DNA of 64,000 nucleotides, from NCBI GenBank assembly GCA_910589595.1, contig CAJUTM010000016.1, forward strand, positions 3,416 through 67,415. Reading direction: 5' to 3'. Source of the DNA: an uncultured Eubacterium sp. GTDB taxonomy: Bacteria > Bacillota > Clostridia > Lachnospirales > Lachnospiraceae. Positions within the stretch are counted from its first letter, which is position 1; each line of letters starts with the position of its first letter. The notes under the pieces are model-generated. The model did no database searches and was not told the DNA's origin. It worked only from the letters and a program-made list of their open reading frames with translations. Positions 50,466 through 58,911 of this stretch are shown piece after piece. The position numbers were made by a program, and so were the translations under genes.

Positions 50466-51257
50466 TCAACCTATTCCCACGGAAATAGCGGCATTCATGG
50501 CAATCCCGCATTCCAAAGCTATTGTCATATACTTATTGCTAAAACTCAAACCATAATCTGTCAAATCCCTTATTTCCCATTTATCACAATCTAAGTTATC
50601 CGCTCCATAGAAAAACTGAATAATTGGTATATTTCTGAATTTCGCAACAGCTAATGATGCTGAACATTCCATTTCCACCGCAATACAGCCCTGCTTTTTG
50701 CGTTCTTCAATAGCTTCCGGCGTTTCCCTGTAAATTGCATCTGTTGTCCAGACTTTTCCTATCACATACGGAATCCCATGCTGTTTCAGACACCGGACTG
50801 CTATGTCCGTCGAAAAAGCTTCTGCGCTCATTTCCTCACTTCCCGAAAAGTAATGATAGCTTGTTCCCTCATCTCTGACAGCCGACGACGGGAGAATTAT
50901 TTTGCCATCGGCAATGGATTGATTTAATATGCCGCAACACCCGAACAGTACGATTTTCTTTGCCCCTAACGCTATGATTTCCTCCAAACCGGCTGCACAA
51001 GCGGGCGCTCCTACTCTGGAAAGAAATAATCCCATCTTTTTATCCGCATATTCTATTTCATATACAGGTATTATTCCATTGGCAGAATATAAATTTGCAA
51101 TTACTCTCGCAGTATTCTTTTCCACAAAATCTTTTATAATGCTTTCTGAAAAAGTAGTGATACATACCTCCGGAAAACCAGAAATCTTTTCCGTTATATC
51201 ACAAGGATTTAGAAATGCATTTTTATTCCCATAAAAATGATTAAAAATTGTTGCCAT
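50466..51257 (-). CDS. Nucleoside phosphorylase family protein
   Basis: The 263-residue protein has the PNP/UDP signature region ('KKIVLFGCCGILNQSIADGKIILPSSAVRDEG') and 'GCIAVEMECSASLAVAKF', where the ribose-binding Met-Glu lies. It probably splits purine nucleosides or uridine with phosphate in salvage. The start at ATG 51,257 follows GAGGAG. The gene overlaps the 3' end of a TetR regulator gene, which may control it. Confidence 0.88.
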   Translation of the reverse strand: MATIFNHFYGNKNAFLNPCDITEKISGFPEVCITTFSESIIKDFVEKNTARVIANLYSANGIIPVYEIEYADKKMGLFLSRVGAPACAAGLEEIIALGAKKIVLFGCCGILNQSIADGKIILPSSAVRDEGTSYHYFSGSEEMSAEAFSTDIAVRCLKQHGIPYVIGKVWTTDAIYRETPEAIEERKKQGCIAVEMECSASLAVAKFRNIPIIQFFYGADNLDCDKWEIRDLTDYGLSFSNKYMTIALECGIAMNAAISVGIG

Positions 51258-51843
51258 CGCCATCACTCCTCACTAAAATTTTTCTGATTTCTTTTATGAT
51301 TCTGGAAGGGATTTCTTTAGCAACTGGCATCAGCTTACTATACATCCTCACCCCCTGATAGGAAAATACAATTAAATCAAAAACAGCGGCAATATCTACC
51401 TTCTTAAACTCCTTTCTGGCTATTCCATATTGCATTAGCTTTTTCCATGTATTTGCAGATATTAAATATTGCTCATATAATGTATTCTTTCGGCACGCAA
51501 TATCATGGATGCTAAAATACTCATATATTGCCACGCTTAACGACGATTGGCTGTCAATCATTTCATTCTCATATTTGTATAAAATATCATCCAATATCGT
51601 TACCGCCGGTTGGTTTTGTTTTATTCTTACATCAATTTCATTATCCTGCTGCCCCGTCATGTCATCAATAATCTCCTGAAAAATTTGACGTGTACTTTTA
51701 TAATGACAATACAAACCACCTCTGCTTAATTGCGAAGCTTCACAAATGTCTTTCATTGTTACCTGTTTAAAGCCCTTTTCGGCAAATAAGGAACAGGCAC
51801 ATCTTTTAATATGTTTTCTCGTTTCCTCTCCTCTTTTATTCAT
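51241..51843 (-). CDS. TetR-family regulator
   Basis: The 200-residue protein has the TetR N-terminal helix-turn-helix ('RGEETRKHIKRCACSLFAEKGFKQVTMKDICEASQLSRGGLYCHYKS' pattern, in two parts) and a variable helical ligand domain. The start at ATG 51,843 follows AAGGTGG. It is transcribed ahead of the nucleoside phosphorylase gene and behind the MFS gene. A short inverted repeat (GACACNNGTGTC type, 51,865-51,899) directly upstream could be its operator. Confidence 0.87.
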   Translation of the reverse strand: MNKRGEETRKHIKRCACSLFAEKGFKQVTMKDICEASQLSRGGLYCHYKSTRQIFQEIIDDMTGQQDNEIDVRIKQNQPAVTILDDILYKYENEMIDSQSSLSVAIYEYFSIHDIACRKNTLYEQYLISANTWKKLMQYGIARKEFKKVDIAAVFDLIVFSYQGVRMYSKLMPVAKEIPSRIIKEIRKILVRSDGDGNNF

Positions 51844-51861
51844 ATTTGCACCACCTTTCCG

Positions 51862-51900
51862 ACACCTGTGTCTTAAAATATTGTACGACACTTGTGTCGG
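51862..51900. promoter_or_regulatory. Operator-like inverted repeat upstream of TetR gene
   Basis: CCGACACCTGTGTC at 51,859-51,872 and GACACTTGTGTCGG at 51,889-51,902 are paired near-palindromes, each with GACAC/GTGTC halves. Their position just upstream of the TetR start suggests autoregulation. Confidence 0.45.
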
Positions 51901-51915
51901 AAAGTCAAGATAATA

Positions 51916-53151
51916 TTACTCTGTTTCCATATTCCTAAAAAAGCTCATTGCAGACAGTCCTACAATGCAAACTATGATACCAGTCGGGATTAAGACAAAA
52001 TATACGGCATTGTGAAATCGGTCAAACAGAAAACCGTACACGATTTGCCCTATGGGCTGGACGCACAAAGTAACCGTTGATGTATAAGCCATCACTTTTC
52101 CTATGAAATGATTTGGCGTCCTCTGCTGTATGAGCGAAACGGCAAAAATAGAAAATATACTGATGACCGCCTGCATACCGCAAAAGGATACAATCATAAC
52201 AACATATTTCATAATGGCACTCACGGGCAGGAGAAAAACAATACCGGCAGGGACAATAAAAATCCCCAGAGAAGCAAGCAGGACAGATAATTTATGTATT
52301 TTCAATTTCTCTGCCAAAACTCCTGCGGTAATGCTCCCCAAGATTGTAGCGACTGCTAATGCACTTTCCGCAGCCCCATAATACTTTGCATTCAATGCGA
52401 GGACAGTCCGCACAAGAAAGGGAAGTCCGACGATGGTAATGCCCATCACAAAAAACCTTGAAATTGCCGTTAAGAGCAGCATTTTTGATATACTCGTCTG
52501 TTCTTTTGAAATATATTGCATACTTGATAAGAAATCCTGCTTTACAATCCGAAGTACGCCGCCCTTATTTTGAACACGCTGATAACTCAGTTTGATAAAA
52601 CATTCAAACAGGGCAGTAATAAAAAAACAGACAACGCTCGCATACATTACGGGTTTCAGTCCAAACATGGCATATAATACACCGCCCAACATAGGAGCAA
52701 TCAGATAGGATAAAGAAGCCACTTGATTGACAACGGCATTTCCTTTCGTAATATTGTCGCCTTGCAGCATCGTAGGAATACACGCTTGCACAGTAGGCGT
52801 TTCAAACGCACCCAAAACAGAAAGCAGGATAAGCAATGTACTGATTACGGCAATAGCATTACTCCCTGATAAGACTAATGCCGCACCTAAAACCGTTACA
52901 CCAGTCAATGCGTCTAACGCCACCATAATATTCCGCCTGTCCGCTCTGTCAGCCAAGATACCGCCAAGCGGCGACAAAAGAATGGTCGGAATTGTCGCCG
53001 CAGATAATATTCCTGCAAATATAGCTGCCGAACCAGTCACTTCCAGTACATACATGGATAGCGCCAGTTTTAATATGAAATTTCCAAACAAGGAAATTAG
53101 CTGCCCCAAAATAAGGAGCGTGAAATTTCTCGTAAATAGCTTTTCTGTCAT
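51916..53151 (-). CDS. MFS transporter (macrolide/multidrug efflux-like)
   Basis: The 411-residue membrane protein has about 12 hydrophobic segments and the MFS loop 'GGILADRADRRNIMV' between TM2 and TM3. It resembles the MFS_3 group that includes Mef macrolide pumps and enterobactin exporters. A TetR gene overlaps its start by 4 bases, which fits a drug-inducible efflux system. The substrate is not proven. Confidence 0.88.
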   Translation of the reverse strand: MTEKLFTRNFTLLILGQLISLFGNFILKLALSMYVLEVTGSAAIFAGILSAATIPTILLSPLGGILADRADRRNIMVALDALTGVTVLGAALVLSGSNAIAVISTLLILLSVLGAFETPTVQACIPTMLQGDNITKGNAVVNQVASLSYLIAPMLGGVLYAMFGLKPVMYASVVCFFITALFECFIKLSYQRVQNKGGVLRIVKQDFLSSMQYISKEQTSISKMLLLTAISRFFVMGITIVGLPFLVRTVLALNAKYYGAAESALAVATILGSITAGVLAEKLKIHKLSVLLASLGIFIVPAGIVFLLPVSAIMKYVVMIVSFCGMQAVISIFSIFAVSLIQQRTPNHFIGKVMAYTSTVTLCVQPIGQIVYGFLFDRFHNAVYFVLIPTGIIVCIVGLSAMSFFRNMETE

Positions 53152-53858
53152 GGCCCGCCCCCCTCGTTTTCCTTATTGCTGCCGGCTTTTTCCGGCATAG
53201 CGTTTTGTCCGCAGGACGTTTTCGTAATATCAGCAATAAACTTTTCTGTAAAGGAAGCTGTGTCATCATCATAAAGCGGCAGTCCCATATAAGCCAATAC
53301 CTCTGCCACAAAATGGTATTTATGGAGCAGTTCCCCCTCTGTGGCAGGGAATACCGACGGCATGAGCCAGAAATTGATAAGCGGCAAAAGCTCGGAAAGC
53401 TCTCTCGTGTATTCCGTCTTAATCGAGCCGTCCCTTTTCCCCTCCTCCAGCAATTCCAACCACAAGGGAGTTAATACACGCCTGTTTTCTCCAACCGCCG
53501 CCGCTAAAATGTGCGAATCTTTCAACATCGGGATTGCCTGCCTGTTTATCTGGTTTCGCTCAGCGTCCGACTGATTGAGTGCAAGCAATGACCTGATTTT
53601 TTGCAGACCGTTCAAATCGCTCCTTTCCCTGACTGCGTCGAAAGGATTGTTTTCAAAGAACATTTGATTGCCCAATGCGTACATTACTTCCTCTTTACTT
53701 TGGAAACAACGGTAAAACATTCCCTTTGCCCCGCCCACCATGTCCATAATGTCGGAAACTGAAGTTTCTCCGTATCCTTTGGAAATAAATAGTTTCTGTG
53801 CCGCATCCAATATTTCCTTTTTCCATTGCTCCGGTGTCTTTTTTACAGGTCTGGCCAC
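53148..53858 (-). CDS. TetR-family regulator of the MFS gene
   Basis: The 236-residue protein starts 'ARPVKKTPEQWKKEILDAAQKLF' with a TetR helix-turn-helix ('SVSDIMDMVGGAKGMFYRCFQSKEEV') and a helical effector domain. The start chosen is GTG 53,858 after AGGAGG, because homologues begin at this residue. It is the first gene of the operon with the MFS transporter. An inverted repeat TTGACT-TTC-AGTCAA lies at 53,886-53,900 upstream and may be its operator. Confidence 0.87.
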   Translation of the reverse strand: MARPVKKTPEQWKKEILDAAQKLFISKGYGETSVSDIMDMVGGAKGMFYRCFQSKEEVMYALGNQMFFENNPFDAVRERSDLNGLQKIRSLLALNQSDAERNQINRQAIPMLKDSHILAAAVGENRRVLTPLWLELLEEGKRDGSIKTEYTRELSELLPLINFWLMPSVFPATEGELLHKYHFVAEVLAYMGLPLYDDDTASFTEKFIADITKTSCGQNAMPEKAGSNKENEGGGP

Positions 53859-53885
53859 TGTTCCCAGCACCTCCTTTTATGGTTA

Positions 53886-53900
53886 TTGACTTTCAGTCAA
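53886..53900. promoter_or_regulatory. Operator-like palindrome upstream of TetR gene
   Basis: TTGACTTTCAGTCAA is a perfect 15-bp palindrome with a 3-base centre, flanked by GGTTA and TAACC which extend the symmetry. It lies 28 bases upstream of the TetR start codon. Confidence 0.55.
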
Positions 53901-54015
53901 TAACCATTGTACTACGCTCATTTTGTTTTTGCAATAGCATATAAAAAATTTCCCTAATTGATTTTAGCCTGACAATGACAAGCTCCCCCCTTTCTTGCAC
54001 CGTCAGGCTAACTCT

Positions 54016-54936
54016 CTATATGCTCATTTGATTTCTTGGATGAAATGCTTCTAGTATTTTTTTCTTTTGCTCTGACGCAACATTTGTATAAATCTGCGTT
54101 GTCACAATAGAGGCGTGACCGAGCAACTGCTGAATGATGCGTATATCTACTCCTTTCTCCAACAATAACGTTGCAAAAGAATGTCGTATCATATGAGGGG
54201 TAATATGCTGCTCAATTCCGGCAGCTTTTGTATAATGCCGGAACATAAGCCGTACTGATTGCGTTGATAACGGTTCCCCATATCTGTTTACAAAAAAGTT
54301 TTCCTTTATTTCCTTTACAAACGCTTTCTCGTACTCCCGCAACAACTTTAACACCTTAGTATTTCCTATGGGAATAATTCTCTCTTTTGAGCCTTTTCCA
54401 TAAACACAAATGGTTCCTTTTGACAAATCAATGGCATTCCGAGGTATTTCACATAGTTCCGAAATTCGCATTCCTGTCATAAAAAGCAATTCAACCACGC
54501 ATATATCCCGAAGCAGCAACCGACTTTTCCATTTTGACAATCCACCGCTGCTCTTCTGTTCATGCATATACTTTAATAATTTTTCAATAACTTCCTGCGA
54601 GACACTTCGTGGAAGTAATTGCTCCTCCTTAAACCGGACGCGGACTCTGTTAAAAGGATTGCTCTCTATCCTTTCCTCATAATCCAAATAATTAAAAAAA
54701 GCCTTTACACTGGCAATCTTCCGCTTAACGGTACGCTGTTTATATTTATCGTGTAAGTAATCTAAGTAGCTGCTAATTCCTTTTTTATCAAACGATAATT
54801 GATTTACGGCCAAGTAATCCAGAAATTGGATTATATCAATCCTATACGCCTTTACTGTTTTGTTGTTCAGCTCTCTTTGAACTCCGCATACGTGTAAATA
54901 GTTCTCCATTTCCATGATTATTTCTGTTGTCTCCAT
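54016..54936 (-). CDS. XerC/XerD-like tyrosine recombinase
   Basis: The 306-residue protein has a SAM-like core-binding N-domain and a catalytic domain with Arg in 'TGMRISELCEI', 'HMIRHSFATLLLEKG', and 'LGHASIVTTQIYTNV' with the Tyr. It lacks an arm-binding domain, unlike the two integrases at the left. It may be a stand-alone Xer-like recombinase of a small integrated element or a resolvase. Start at ATG 54,936 follows GGAGG. Neighbours give no clear element border. Confidence 0.9.
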   Translation of the reverse strand: METTEIIMEMENYLHVCGVQRELNNKTVKAYRIDIIQFLDYLAVNQLSFDKKGISSYLDYLHDKYKQRTVKRKIASVKAFFNYLDYEERIESNPFNRVRVRFKEEQLLPRSVSQEVIEKLLKYMHEQKSSGGLSKWKSRLLLRDICVVELLFMTGMRISELCEIPRNAIDLSKGTICVYGKGSKERIIPIGNTKVLKLLREYEKAFVKEIKENFFVNRYGEPLSTQSVRLMFRHYTKAAGIEQHITPHMIRHSFATLLLEKGVDIRIIQQLLGHASIVTTQIYTNVASEQKKKILEAFHPRNQMSI

Positions 54937-55272
54937 GTTCCATCCTCCTGATTATAATTTTTGAGAACAATTATAACAGAAGTTTGGTAGGGATAATTGG
55001 AGATTATCGGGAGGGGAAGGAGTTTGTATGGCTAAAAAAATTTACGGGAAAAGTAAAAAAATTATAAAACTATACCATTGATTACAATTTTTTACTCATG
55101 TTGCTTACTCCTAGACTTTCTTTTTATCAGACCAAAAAGCAGCTATGATTTTCATACTCATAACTGCCTTGTTCACAATATTCCAATTTCAAAAAGTAAA
55201 ACGGTATCACAACGCCACCCTTACAAAAGCACCTCCCTCCAACAAATGAATTTATACTTTCATCCCCTCAAT
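54937..55272. other. Intergenic region, no gene recognised
   Basis: AT-rich sequence between the recombinase gene and the zinc-ribbon gene. No reading frame with a ribosome binding site, no tRNA and no clear hairpin with a T-run were seen. Confidence 0.3.
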
Positions 55273-55536
55273 TCAATCTTTAATTTTCCATCGTTTCAAT
55301 GTTGGAATAATAGAAAGCAATTCCTGTCTGGCTGCGTTTTCATCAATCCCTTTTGCCTCATTAATCCAAAACGGAATACAACTTTCTATCATCTCTTCCA
55401 TTGTTTCGTCTTTTCCGAATTTCCCATTGGTAAAACAATACTTGCAGTAATCCTCACTAATGCTTCCATCTAAATTTGTTCCCCGCTCGCTTTCTTTCAT
55501 AATCATCCCACAACTTTGACATACATTATTACTCAT
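55273..55536 (-). CDS. Zinc-ribbon protein
   Basis: The 87-residue protein has 'CQSCGMIMKESERGTNLDG' and 'DYCKYCFTNGKF', two CxxC knuckles of a putative zinc ribbon, and a helical C-terminus ('ETMEEMIESC', 'AARQELLSIIPTLKRWK'). This domain occurs in small clostridial proteins and as a C-terminal part of some regulators. It overlaps the 3' end of the HTH-VOC gene by 8 bases with its own GGAGGAGG, so the two are likely co-expressed. Confidence 0.75.
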   Translation of the reverse strand: MSNNVCQSCGMIMKESERGTNLDGSISEDYCKYCFTNGKFGKDETMEEMIESCIPFWINEAKGIDENAARQELLSIIPTLKRWKIKD

Positions 55537-56143
55537 CTTTTTCCTCCTCCAATAAATGATATCCACCTGTGATTTCACAAACATTATTATCCGGGTCAAG
55601 CACGCTAAAATAGTAATATCCTTCATTGACTTTTTGAATTTCAGTCATTTTCCCGATATTTAACGCTTTTAGTCTGTTGTATTCTTTTTCCAAGTCCTCA
55701 ACCCAAAAGTTCAATACAAATTTGTAATCTCCATCTTCATAATGATGTCCCTGCAAACTTTCTTCATTCATGAGTGCTAAACACTTATTATCAAAATAAA
55801 ATTCCGCAAATTTATTTCCACAGTTTCTAGTGGATACTGACATTGATAATAGCTGTTCGTAAAATGAAATAGACTTTTCAAAATCTCTGGCAATCAAATA
55901 GATAGAACCCAAATGTATTTCCTGCGGTCTAAAACTTTTTATTTCCTCATCTTCCAACAAAATTTCATCTGTTCCCACCGAAAACAACTTGCTCATCATA
56001 ATGACCCTATCAATTTCCGGAAGTGACTGGTCCATCTCCCATTTTGAAACAGATTGCCTTGATACAGAAAGCATCTCTGCTAACTGCTCCTGTGTCAAAC
56101 CATTATCGATTCTAAGTTTTTGAATTCTGCCGCCTAATCCCAT
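55529..56143 (-). CDS. XRE regulator fused to a VOC/glyoxalase-like domain
   Basis: The 204-residue protein has a helix-turn-helix in residues 1-65 ('LTQEQLAEMLSVSRQSVSKWE') and a glyoxalase/bleomycin-resistance (VOC) domain in about 80-200 ('IHLGSIYLIARDFEKSISFYEQLL', 'YYFSVLDPDNNVCEITGG'). VOC domains bind metals or small ligands, so the fusion may be a ligand-sensing regulator. The start at ATG 56,143 follows GGAGGAG. Confidence 0.85.
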   Translation of the reverse strand: MGLGGRIQKLRIDNGLTQEQLAEMLSVSRQSVSKWEMDQSLPEIDRVIMMSKLFSVGTDEILLEDEEIKSFRPQEIHLGSIYLIARDFEKSISFYEQLLSMSVSTRNCGNKFAEFYFDNKCLALMNEESLQGHHYEDGDYKFVLNFWVEDLEKEYNRLKALNIGKMTEIQKVNEGYYYFSVLDPDNNVCEITGGYHLLEEEKDE

Positions 56144-56236
56144 TTTCTCCTCCTTCAAGTGTTTTTCTTAATTATAAGCAGGAATTTTATTTTCGTCTAC
56201 CAAGTTTAATTGGAATTTTTGCAACCGGAGGGTGCC

Positions 56237-57025
56237 CTAATAATTCAAGTAATCACGGATGTCCTTATCCGTAATGATGGAATGTACCTTTGCTCCGTAC
56301 CGTTCCTCCACCATCTTTGCTCCCAGCCCCTTTTGCGCTGCCTCTTCATTCGTTAGATTTGCTATCACAATTACTGCAACTACCTCAATATCAGCCTCAT
56401 CTTTCAAGCGTTCAATTCGTTCACATAGCGTTTTTCCTGTGCCAATCGAATCATCGACAATAATGACTTTATCGCCGTCCTTCAATGTATGCCCACATAT
56501 CTTCCGTCCTCGGCTATCCGGCACCTTTCTGTCAAAACAGAAATCTGTTGTCACACCATATTTCTGAAATAATGCACATGACGTTGCTGTAGAAAATGCA
56601 ATTCCGTGATATGCAAGCCCCACAATCACATCATACGGAACACCATTTTCCCGGATACAGTCCGCAAAGTATTCACCTATCTTTGCTATTTGAGCATTCG
56701 TTGTAAACTTTTCGGAATTCAAATAATAGTTTTTCTTTTGCCCATCTTGCAAATCAAATTCGCCTATCTGCAAAATTCCATTGCCTACCATAAATTTTAC
56801 AAACTGCTCTTTATAAGTTAGTGCATTCAGTTTATATCCCATCAACTCATCAATACTAATTCCAAAATAGTCTGCAAGTTTTGGTAACACCTGAATATCC
56901 GGAAGCGCTGAACCATTCTCCCATTTACTAATCGCCTGACCTGTGACCCCTATAATATCGCCCAGTTGCTCCTGTGTAACTCCCTTGTTCTGACGGATTC
57001 TTTTTATATTATTTCCTATTATCAT
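56237..57025 (-). CDS. XRE regulator fused to orotate phosphoribosyltransferase-like domain
   Basis: The 262-residue protein has an N-terminal helix-turn-helix (residues 1-62, 'VTQEQLGDIIGVTGQAISKWE') joined to a PyrE-like type I phosphoribosyltransferase domain. The PRTase part has 'TYKEQFVKFMVGNGILQIGEFDLQDG' like OPRT N-termini, 'DVIVGLAYHGIAFSTATS', and the PRPP-binding motif 'VIIVDDSIGTGKT'. It could be a regulator that senses PRPP or pyrimidines, as PurR does in Bacillus with a different HTH. Whether it is also an enzyme is unknown. Confidence 0.85.
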   Translation of the reverse strand: MIIGNNIKRIRQNKGVTQEQLGDIIGVTGQAISKWENGSALPDIQVLPKLADYFGISIDELMGYKLNALTYKEQFVKFMVGNGILQIGEFDLQDGQKKNYYLNSEKFTTNAQIAKIGEYFADCIRENGVPYDVIVGLAYHGIAFSTATSCALFQKYGVTTDFCFDRKVPDSRGRKICGHTLKDGDKVIIVDDSIGTGKTLCERIERLKDEADIEVVAVIVIANLTNEEAAQKGLGAKMVEERYGAKVHSIITDKDIRDYLNY

Positions 57026-57398
57026 ACTTAACCATTCCTTTCTATAATTATATATTAAGGCGCCTTATACTAAAAAAATAACATAACTTCCCATCACACA
57101 CAATTGAGGCTTAGTTAATATTTTTGAAACTAATGGTTGGATAATTAAATTTGCCACACTACGCCCTTATGTGTTGATGCCTTACCATATACAGTCACTA
57201 AACAAATGCTATTTTGTCCACACTATTGTATCCTGCATAACTTTCATTCTCTAACAGGTGCGTAATTACCTTAAAAATAGGCGCACCATTATTTTTAATG
57301 ATACGCTTATAATTTTTAGCAATAACTCAAAACAATATTCTGTATCCATCCTTGATATCCTGAAAACAACCTGCTGAAAACAACCTTATGTCTTATAC

Positions 57399-57427
57399 TT
57401 TACAAAAATATTTTTATGTGCTATAAT
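57399..57427 (+). promoter_or_regulatory. Promoter of the split GNAT gene
   Basis: TTTACA at 57,399-57,404 and TATAAT at 57,422-57,427 with a 17-bp spacer. It gives a leader of nearly 300 bases before the GNAT start. Confidence 0.7.
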
Positions 57428-57645
57428 CAGCTCACTTTATAAGAAATGAGGTGTGAACATGATTAAGTAGTCTATGATTAAAATGTAACTAACAATTTTA
57501 GCGCACTCGGATGCGTTTGTTTTGTTACGTCAAGATAGACTTCTTAGTGTTCACATATGTCAAACTTCTCCGCAAAGGCACTCTTTTTGCTTTTACGAGA
57601 ATATATGCGTGCAGTTTTTGTATCGTAGCCTGCATAATATGTGGA

Positions 57646-57677
57646 CGAATTGAACAACATGGTCAATTCGTTTTTTT
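57646..57677 (+). terminator. Intrinsic terminator (attenuator) in GNAT leader
   Basis: CGAATTGA (57,646-57,653) pairs perfectly with TCAATTCG (57,663-57,670) and is followed by seven T. It lies between promoter and gene, so it is likely an attenuator and not the end of an upstream gene. Confidence 0.65.
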
Positions 57678-57724
57678 GCCGTTTGATAAAACAAATCGAC
57701 ATCCAAAAGAAAGGAATGAATACA

Positions 57725-58120
57725 ATGAAAAGTATAACAGCAAGAAATTTTCGTATTTTATGCGACTTTATGGATGTATACCAATTCATGACAGATATTT
57801 ATGAAAGAAACTGGCAAAACGGCGTTCCCGCTCCCTTTTTTGAATATGCGTTATCAAGTGATTGGATGGATAAATCCTATACACACCGATATCGTATATG
57901 GGAAGATAACGGAAAAATCGTAGCTTTTTGTTTTACCGAAAACCCTGTTAACCATATCTATTTTTCAATTCGTCCCGGATATGAATTCCTTGCAGAAGAA
58001 ATGGTAGCCTATTCCGAGAACCATATGCCCCGAATTAATGGAAAACATACTTATGTTTTATTTGACGGACAAGAGACATCACAAAATGCCGTTTTCAATG
58101 CAGGTTATACAAAATCCTGA
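57725..58120 (+). CDS. N-terminal half of a GNAT-type acetyltransferase, ended by in-frame TGA
   Basis: The 131-residue product resembles the first part of clostridial double-GNAT proteins ('LCDFMDVYQFMTDIYE', 'NHIYFSIRPGYEFLAEEMVAYSE'). It ends at TGA 58,118-58,120, and the reading frame continues without a further stop into 58,133-58,594, which has the second GNAT domain. A single nonsense change in a gene of 289 codons is the simplest reading; readthrough is possible. Start at ATG 57,725 after AAGGA at 9 bases; an ATG at 57,716 is also in frame. Confidence 0.7.
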   Translation: MKSITARNFRILCDFMDVYQFMTDIYERNWQNGVPAPFFEYALSSDWMDKSYTHRYRIWEDNGKIVAFCFTENPVNHIYFSIRPGYEFLAEEMVAYSENHMPRINGKHTYVLFDGQETSQNAVFNAGYTKS

Positions 58121-58132
58121 GGGTATAATGAA

Positions 58133-58594
58133 ATGATTTATGATTTCAAAAAACCATTATCATATCCCCTTCCGTCCGGCTTCAAGTTCGAAGAATATGG
58201 GAATTTGAATACTGAAAAAGTGACCGAATGCTGCTGGAAAGGTTTCGACCATGAAAAAACAGAAGGTCCTTGGGATGGTGACGCAGAAAATGAATATCAC
58301 ATACTGGCAGCGCCGCATTATACTCCCCATGCTGTAGCTGTCAAAAATCAGGCTGGTGATTATGTATGCTATGCTGGTATGTGGTGGACACCAGAAAACA
58401 AACTGGCATATATGGAACCCTTATGTACCGTTCCTCAATTCCGAGGTAAGGGACTGACAGCCGCAGCATTGTCTGAAATGTACCGCCGCATGAAATCTTT
58501 GGGCGCTACTCACATGACCGGAGGCGGCGACCCCTTTTATGCCGCTATTGGCTTTCAACCTTGTATTGAATGGACTTATTGGGAGAAGAAATAA
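58133..58594 (+). CDS. C-terminal GNAT domain of the interrupted acetyltransferase
   Basis: The 153-residue part holds a complete GNAT domain with 'TVPQFRGKGLTAAALSEMYRRM' for acetyl-CoA binding and 'GGGDPFYAAIGFQPCIEW' at the end. It is in the same frame as 57,725-58,120 and separated from it only by TGA and four codons. The ATG at 58,133 has no clear ribosome binding site, so independent translation would depend on coupling. The substrate is unknown. Confidence 0.7.
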   Translation: MIYDFKKPLSYPLPSGFKFEEYGNLNTEKVTECCWKGFDHEKTEGPWDGDAENEYHILAAPHYTPHAVAVKNQAGDYVCYAGMWWTPENKLAYMEPLCTVPQFRGKGLTAAALSEMYRRMKSLGATHMTGGGDPFYAAIGFQPCIEWTYWEKK

Positions 58595-58626
58595 CTTTAA
58601 TCAATAACCCAATTGCAAATATGTTA

Positions 58627-58670
58627 AAAACCGCCCCTCGTACCAAACGATACTTCGGGGCGGTTCATTA
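58627..58670. repeat. 44-bp hairpin repeat, copy 1
   Basis: The 44 bases at 58,627-58,670 are identical to 59,295-59,338. Each copy contains the inverted repeat AACCGCCCC / GGGGCGGTT, so it can act as a terminator on either strand. Copy 1 lies between the GNAT gene and the antitoxin gene. Confidence 0.8.
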
Positions 58671-58683
58671 ACTCTCTGCCATT

Positions 58684-58911
58684 CTATGAAACCTTTGCAT
58701 AATCTAATACTGCAATTTCCTGCATCATCTGCTTCGCAAGGTTTACCATTCTTTCTATTTTCTCTGCGACTTCATCCGTATAATACTTTTCTCCGCATTG
58801 TTCACATTCTTCACAAGGGACATTCTTAATTACAATGATAGCTCCTTTGTAATTAACTACATGCGTAGTAAAGCTTGATTTTACAGAATCGCATTTGCAA
58901 AACATACACAT
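58684..58911 (-). CDS. YgiT/MqsA-type zinc-finger antitoxin
   Basis: The 75-residue protein has 'CMFCKCDSV' and 'CEECEQCGEKYYTDEV', CxxC pairs of the YgiT-type zinc finger. It lacks the C-terminal HTH of full MqsA. It is the second gene of a pair with the DUF4258 protein, sharing TAATG at the junction. Type II antitoxin function is inferred from this pairing, which is common. Confidence 0.8.
   Translation of the reverse strand: MCMFCKCDSVKSSFTTHVVNYKGAIIVIKNVPCEECEQCGEKYYTDEVAEKIERMVNLAKQMMQEIAVLDYAKVS

Larger units (their letters stand above)
57026..57724. other. Intergenic region with promoter, leader and attenuator
   Basis: The first 370 bases show no gene. From 57,399 on it holds a promoter, a possible 3-codon leader frame (57,459-57,470) after GAGGTG, a sequence at 57,549-57,555 that can pair with the leader start region, and an intrinsic terminator at 57,646-57,677, all upstream of the split GNAT gene. 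Confidence 0.45.

Noticed and set aside
55078..55473. Plus-strand frame of 131 codons
   Set aside because: It is the shadow of the zinc-ribbon gene on the other strand and has no start signal.
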